Below, piece after piece: positions 42,345-44,929 of a DNA stretch of 44,929 nucleotides. The notes below the pieces were generated by a model that made no database searches, was not told the origin of the DNA, and was given only the letters and a program-made list of their open reading frames with translations. The first letter of the stretch is position 1, and each line of letters opens with the position of its first letter. The position numbers and the translations under genes are program-made. Source of the DNA: Candidatus Gastranaerophilales bacterium. GTDB lineage: Bacteria; Cyanobacteriota; Vampirovibrionia; Gastranaerophilales; Gastranaerophilaceae. The stretch covers positions 1 to 44,929 of the forward strand of contig CALUTG010000009.1 in NCBI GenBank assembly GCA_944323615.1, given 5' to 3'.

Positions 42345-44036
42345 TTATTTGATATTAGAGTATGTCCAAGCATCGAAAGTAGGAGTTTCTGTAATATTCA
42401 TCTCTTTTCTCTTTTCGCCTGCTGAAACATCATCATGAGCAATAGGAGCATACAATCTGTTATAGTATTCTATAACCATTCTGTCTGAGTTAAAGTAAGC
42501 TTCAGAAGTTCTGATTGCCTGTCTCATCAATCTTGCCCATTCCTGCTTATTGTTGTAGTAAGTAGGAATAATTTGATTTTCAATAATATCCATTAAGCAT
42601 TCATGATCTTTCCAATGTCTTTCTTCCCAAGGCATTTCATCATCAAGACCAGGATATTCAACAGTATATCCGTTAATACCGTTAAATGTACCTTCAACAG
42701 CCCATCCGTCGTAGATAGAAAGGTGAATGGCACCGTTAGCATTAGCTGACATACCTGAAGTACCTGATGCTTCAAACGGTCTCAACGGAGTATTTAACCA
42801 TACATCTGTACCGCGTTTGAGCATACCTGATAACTGCAATTCATAACCAGGAAGAACAACAACATTCTTCAATGTGTGTGAACGGTTAAGAAGTTTGTTA
42901 AACATTTCCTTACCCATTACATCATCCGGATGGAATTTACCTGCGAAGATAATTTGAACTTTATTTTCTTCAAGCAGTTTGTTAATTCTGTCTTTATCCA
43001 TCAAAATTAACCAAGCACGTTTGTAGTCAGCAAATCTTCTTGCCCAGGTGATAGTTAATACATCCGGGTCAAATCTTTTACCGGCAACATTAGCAACATA
43101 CTTGAATAATTCTTCTTTCATTTCTCTTTTTGCAGCTAGCAGCTGATCAAGAGTTTTGTCTCCATGCATTCTTTGGTCTTGCCAGTAATGAAGATTAACA
43201 GCATTGGTAATAGCTCTTATAGGGCATCTTCCATCAACCCATTCCCACATCTTGTTAGCAACAAGACCATGAAGCTGAGATACAGCATTTGCAATTCTTG
43301 ACATTCTAAGAGCTGCAACGGTTAATGAGAAGTTTTCACCGCCAAGCTGAATAGCTGTGTCACGAGAAGCGCCTGCAAAGAAACCTCCTTCAAGAAGCGT
43401 ATCAACCCAGTGAACTTCATTACCTGCTGCAACAGGGGTGTGAGTTGTAAACACTGTTCTTTTCTTAACTTCTTCCAGGTTGCCGTTGTATTGTCTTAAC
43501 AGCTCAAATGCAGCAGGAAGAGCATGACCTTCGTTCATATGAACAACGTCAAAATTGTATCCTGCAGCCTGCAAGACTCTAACACCCGCAACACCGAGAA
43601 CAGTTTCCTGAGCTATTCTGATTTTTTCATTTCCGTCATAAAGCTTATGGGAAATGCTCTTAGCCCAATCACTGTTTCCGTCAATATCAGTTGTTAAAAG
43701 ATATACAGGGCATGTACCGAAAAGTTCCGGTTCAACTCTGTAAGCTTTAACTTTAACCTTCTCGCCGAAAGTATCAACATCAACTACGATACCGGTATCA
43801 GTTAAGTAATCATAATATTTTCTGATGTAAGCTACTTCAACGTTTCCTGAATGGTCGATTCTCTGGTCATAATAACCATAAGACCATAACATGGTCACAC
43901 CAACCATAGGCATTTGTAAATAACCGGCTGACAGCATGTGTGAACCTGCTAAAAAGCCTAAACCTCCTGAGTATGTGCTCAGAGATTGATCCATTGCTAT
44001 TTCCATTGAGAAATAGGCTACATTTGGTAATGTCAT
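42345..44036 (-). CDS. GT35 alpha-glucan phosphorylase-like protein lacking the PLP lysine
   Basis: Phosphorylases of this family release glucose-1-phosphate from glycogen-like glucans using pyridoxal phosphate. The 563-aa protein is of the short type. NVAYFSMEIAM (5-15), STYSGGLG (20-27), HMNEGHA (166-172), TTHTPVAAGNE (198-208), ITWARRFADYKR (329-340) and RPFEASGTSGM (419-429) are all typical. The residue after GM, normally the PLP-binding Lys, is Ser430 (codon TCA), followed by ANANG. It may therefore be inactive as a phosphorylase, use another residue, or belong to a divergent subfamily. It is monocistronic, with a terminator behind it. Confidence 0.85.
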   Translation of the reverse strand: MTLPNVAYFSMEIAMDQSLSTYSGGLGFLAGSHMLSAGYLQMPMVGVTMLWSYGYYDQRIDHSGNVEVAYIRKYYDYLTDTGIVVDVDTFGEKVKVKAYRVEPELFGTCPVYLLTTDIDGNSDWAKSISHKLYDGNEKIRIAQETVLGVAGVRVLQAAGYNFDVVHMNEGHALPAAFELLRQYNGNLEEVKKRTVFTTHTPVAAGNEVHWVDTLLEGGFFAGASRDTAIQLGGENFSLTVAALRMSRIANAVSQLHGLVANKMWEWVDGRCPIRAITNAVNLHYWQDQRMHGDKTLDQLLAAKREMKEELFKYVANVAGKRFDPDVLTITWARRFADYKRAWLILMDKDRINKLLEENKVQIIFAGKFHPDDVMGKEMFNKLLNRSHTLKNVVVLPGYELQLSGMLKRGTDVWLNTPLRPFEASGTSGMSANANGAIHLSIYDGWAVEGTFNGINGYTVEYPGLDDEMPWEERHWKDHECLMDIIENQIIPTYYNNKQEWARLMRQAIRTSEAYFNSDRMVIEYYNRLYAPIAHDDVSAGEKRKEMNITETPTFDAWTYSNIK

Positions 44037-44312
44037 AATTCTAACCTTTTTTTATGTGTACTACTAAAGGACTATAAAGCCCCCATTAACTTATATCAAT
44101 AAAATAACATATAATCAATCTTTTTGTAAAAAAAGTCATCCTGCAATACAAATAAAATAGCTGTAAGCCTGATATATTCAAATTTTTAAAAATGTAAAGA
44201 AATATTAAGAAATAATACTTTAGGATTAGTCCGATTTGGTTATTTAATTTATCCATGAAAAAACTTCTACACTTTCTTCTTATGTTACAATTATAAAAAA
44301 GGAGAAAGATTT
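44037..44312. other. Divergent promoter region
   Basis: This A/T-rich 276-base gap between two divergent genes must hold both promoters. I see no confident -35/-10 pair. TTACAAT near 44285 is a possible -10 for the downstream gene. No repeats of the dispersed families are present. Confidence 0.4.
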
Positions 44313-44929
44313 ATGCTATCAGGACCGTTTTTAGACAGAAATTGGATGGGACAGAACAATGATTACGAAAGCTCTAAAATCGTTATGCTGGGTCTGCCGT
44401 TTGATGGGACAGTTTCGTATAGACCAGGCTCCCGTTTTGCACCTGAACAAATACGATTAGCCAGCTGGGGACTTGAAGAATACTCTCCTTATTTTGATAA
44501 ACATCTTGAAGATTGTAATTTTCATGATGCCGGTGACTTGGAATTTCCCCTCGGGAATACTGTTAAATCGCTGGACTTAATAGAAAAAAACGTAAGAGAA
44601 ATATACAAAGACGGTAAAAAAGTTTTCGGAATCGGCGGGGAGCACCTGGTTACATTACCTGAAATCAAAGCGGTTTCGGAATTCTACAAAGATTTGGCTA
44701 TAGTACATTTCGATGCTCATACTGATCTAAGAGAAGAATACCTTGGAGAGCCGCTTTCACATTCCGCAGTGATAAGGCATGCCGGCAAAATTGTAGGGTT
44801 TGAAAACATTAAACAAATCGGAATCCGCTCCGGAATGAAAGAAGAATTTGATTTAATGAAAAAATATAATACTCAAATTTATGATTACAGCGAGCTTGAC
44901 TGCTTTAAGAAGAAAAATATTTTTATAAC
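44313..44929 (+). CDS. speB: Agmatinase/arginase-family ureohydrolase (partial)
   Basis: The gene runs off the right edge; 205 codons are visible. The manganese-ligand motifs are present: GIGGEH (about 107-112) and HFDAHTDLR (about 130-138), with the His/Asp spacing of ureohydrolases. The N-terminal LGLPFDGTVSYRPGSRFAP matches agmatinases better than arginases. The expected reaction is agmatine to putrescine and urea. AAAGGAG lies about 8 bases before the ATG. The third motif (D-x-D near the C-terminus) lies outside the window. Confidence 0.88.
   Translation, partial: MLSGPFLDRNWMGQNNDYESSKIVMLGLPFDGTVSYRPGSRFAPEQIRLASWGLEEYSPYFDKHLEDCNFHDAGDLEFPLGNTVKSLDLIEKNVREIYKDGKKVFGIGGEHLVTLPEIKAVSEFYKDLAIVHFDAHTDLREEYLGEPLSHSAVIRHAGKIVGFENIKQIGIRSGMKEEFDLMKKYNTQIYDYSELDCFKKKNIFI

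Overview
The window reads as chromosomal DNA of a low-GC, gut-type non-photosynthetic cyanobacterial relative (Melainabacteria/Vampirovibrionia, most likely Gastranaerophilales). This is inferred. The strongest evidence is the ATP synthase operon at 14417-19403. It has the cyanobacterial layout a-c-b'-b-delta-alpha-gamma, with two different b-type stalk genes and no beta or epsilon gene after gamma. A pyruvate decarboxylase plus iron alcohol dehydrogenase pair and the lack of any respiratory or photosynthetic gene fit a fermentative lifestyle.

Layout. 1-445: a tRNA-Lys(CTT) and a structured repeat that copies the end of this tRNA. 446-1142: two small unknown genes. 1210-4060: pyrH-frr-cdsA-rnc, nearly all overlapping, from a clear promoter at 4085-4113. 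4210-7246: ftsH, a small membrane protein and a PAP2 phosphatase. 7411-8250: a muramidase-like protein with an unusual N-terminus. 8251-8725: a non-coding stretch with a candidate small RNA. 8726-11470: rplI, a lone MetE-like protein and an unknown protein. 11588-13051: gatA. 13094-14398: a divergent pair of small membrane proteins. 14417-19403: the atp operon. 19538-20635: ychF. 20811-22113: a phage-like control region, with a self-cleaving (S24/LexA-CI type) repressor facing two small genes across an intergenic region with palindromic operators. 22159-26512: trkA-trkH and def-fmt. 27044-30137: dusB and a large TPR lipid/secretory-pathway protein gene. 30138-31089: a repeat-rich gap with a second candidate small RNA. 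31090-34659: a ribbon-helix-helix regulator, a 738-residue unknown protein and a 298-residue unknown protein. 34660-35247: repeats. 35248-41598: a five-gene same-strand run, ATPase/TPR protein-rsmG-adh-pdc-gmk. 41669-44929: plsY, a GT35 phosphorylase-like gene and the start of a speB-type gene.

How the genes work together. Most are housekeeping: translation (frr, rplI, gatA, def-fmt, tRNA-Lys, dusB, rsmG, ychF), RNA processing (rnc), lipid synthesis (cdsA, plsY), nucleotide kinases (pyrH, gmk), protein quality control (ftsH), K+ uptake (trkAH) and energy (atp, pdc-adh, glucan phosphorylase-like).

The least ordinary material is of four kinds. Two orphan minus-strand RNAs end in terminators and carry the same C-rich CTCCTCCC linker, which could pair with Shine-Dalgarno sequences. 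Two otherwise unrelated proteins share an N-terminal PV..M.NFTP[YF]F motif. The repressor region looks like a compact genetic switch. Several enzymes have changed key residues: RNase III Asp to Cys, the GT35 enzyme's PLP Lys to Ser, and the P-loop Ser/Thr to Arg in the ATPase/TPR protein. The intergenic gaps hold a mosaic of dispersed palindromic repeats, some in inverted copies.
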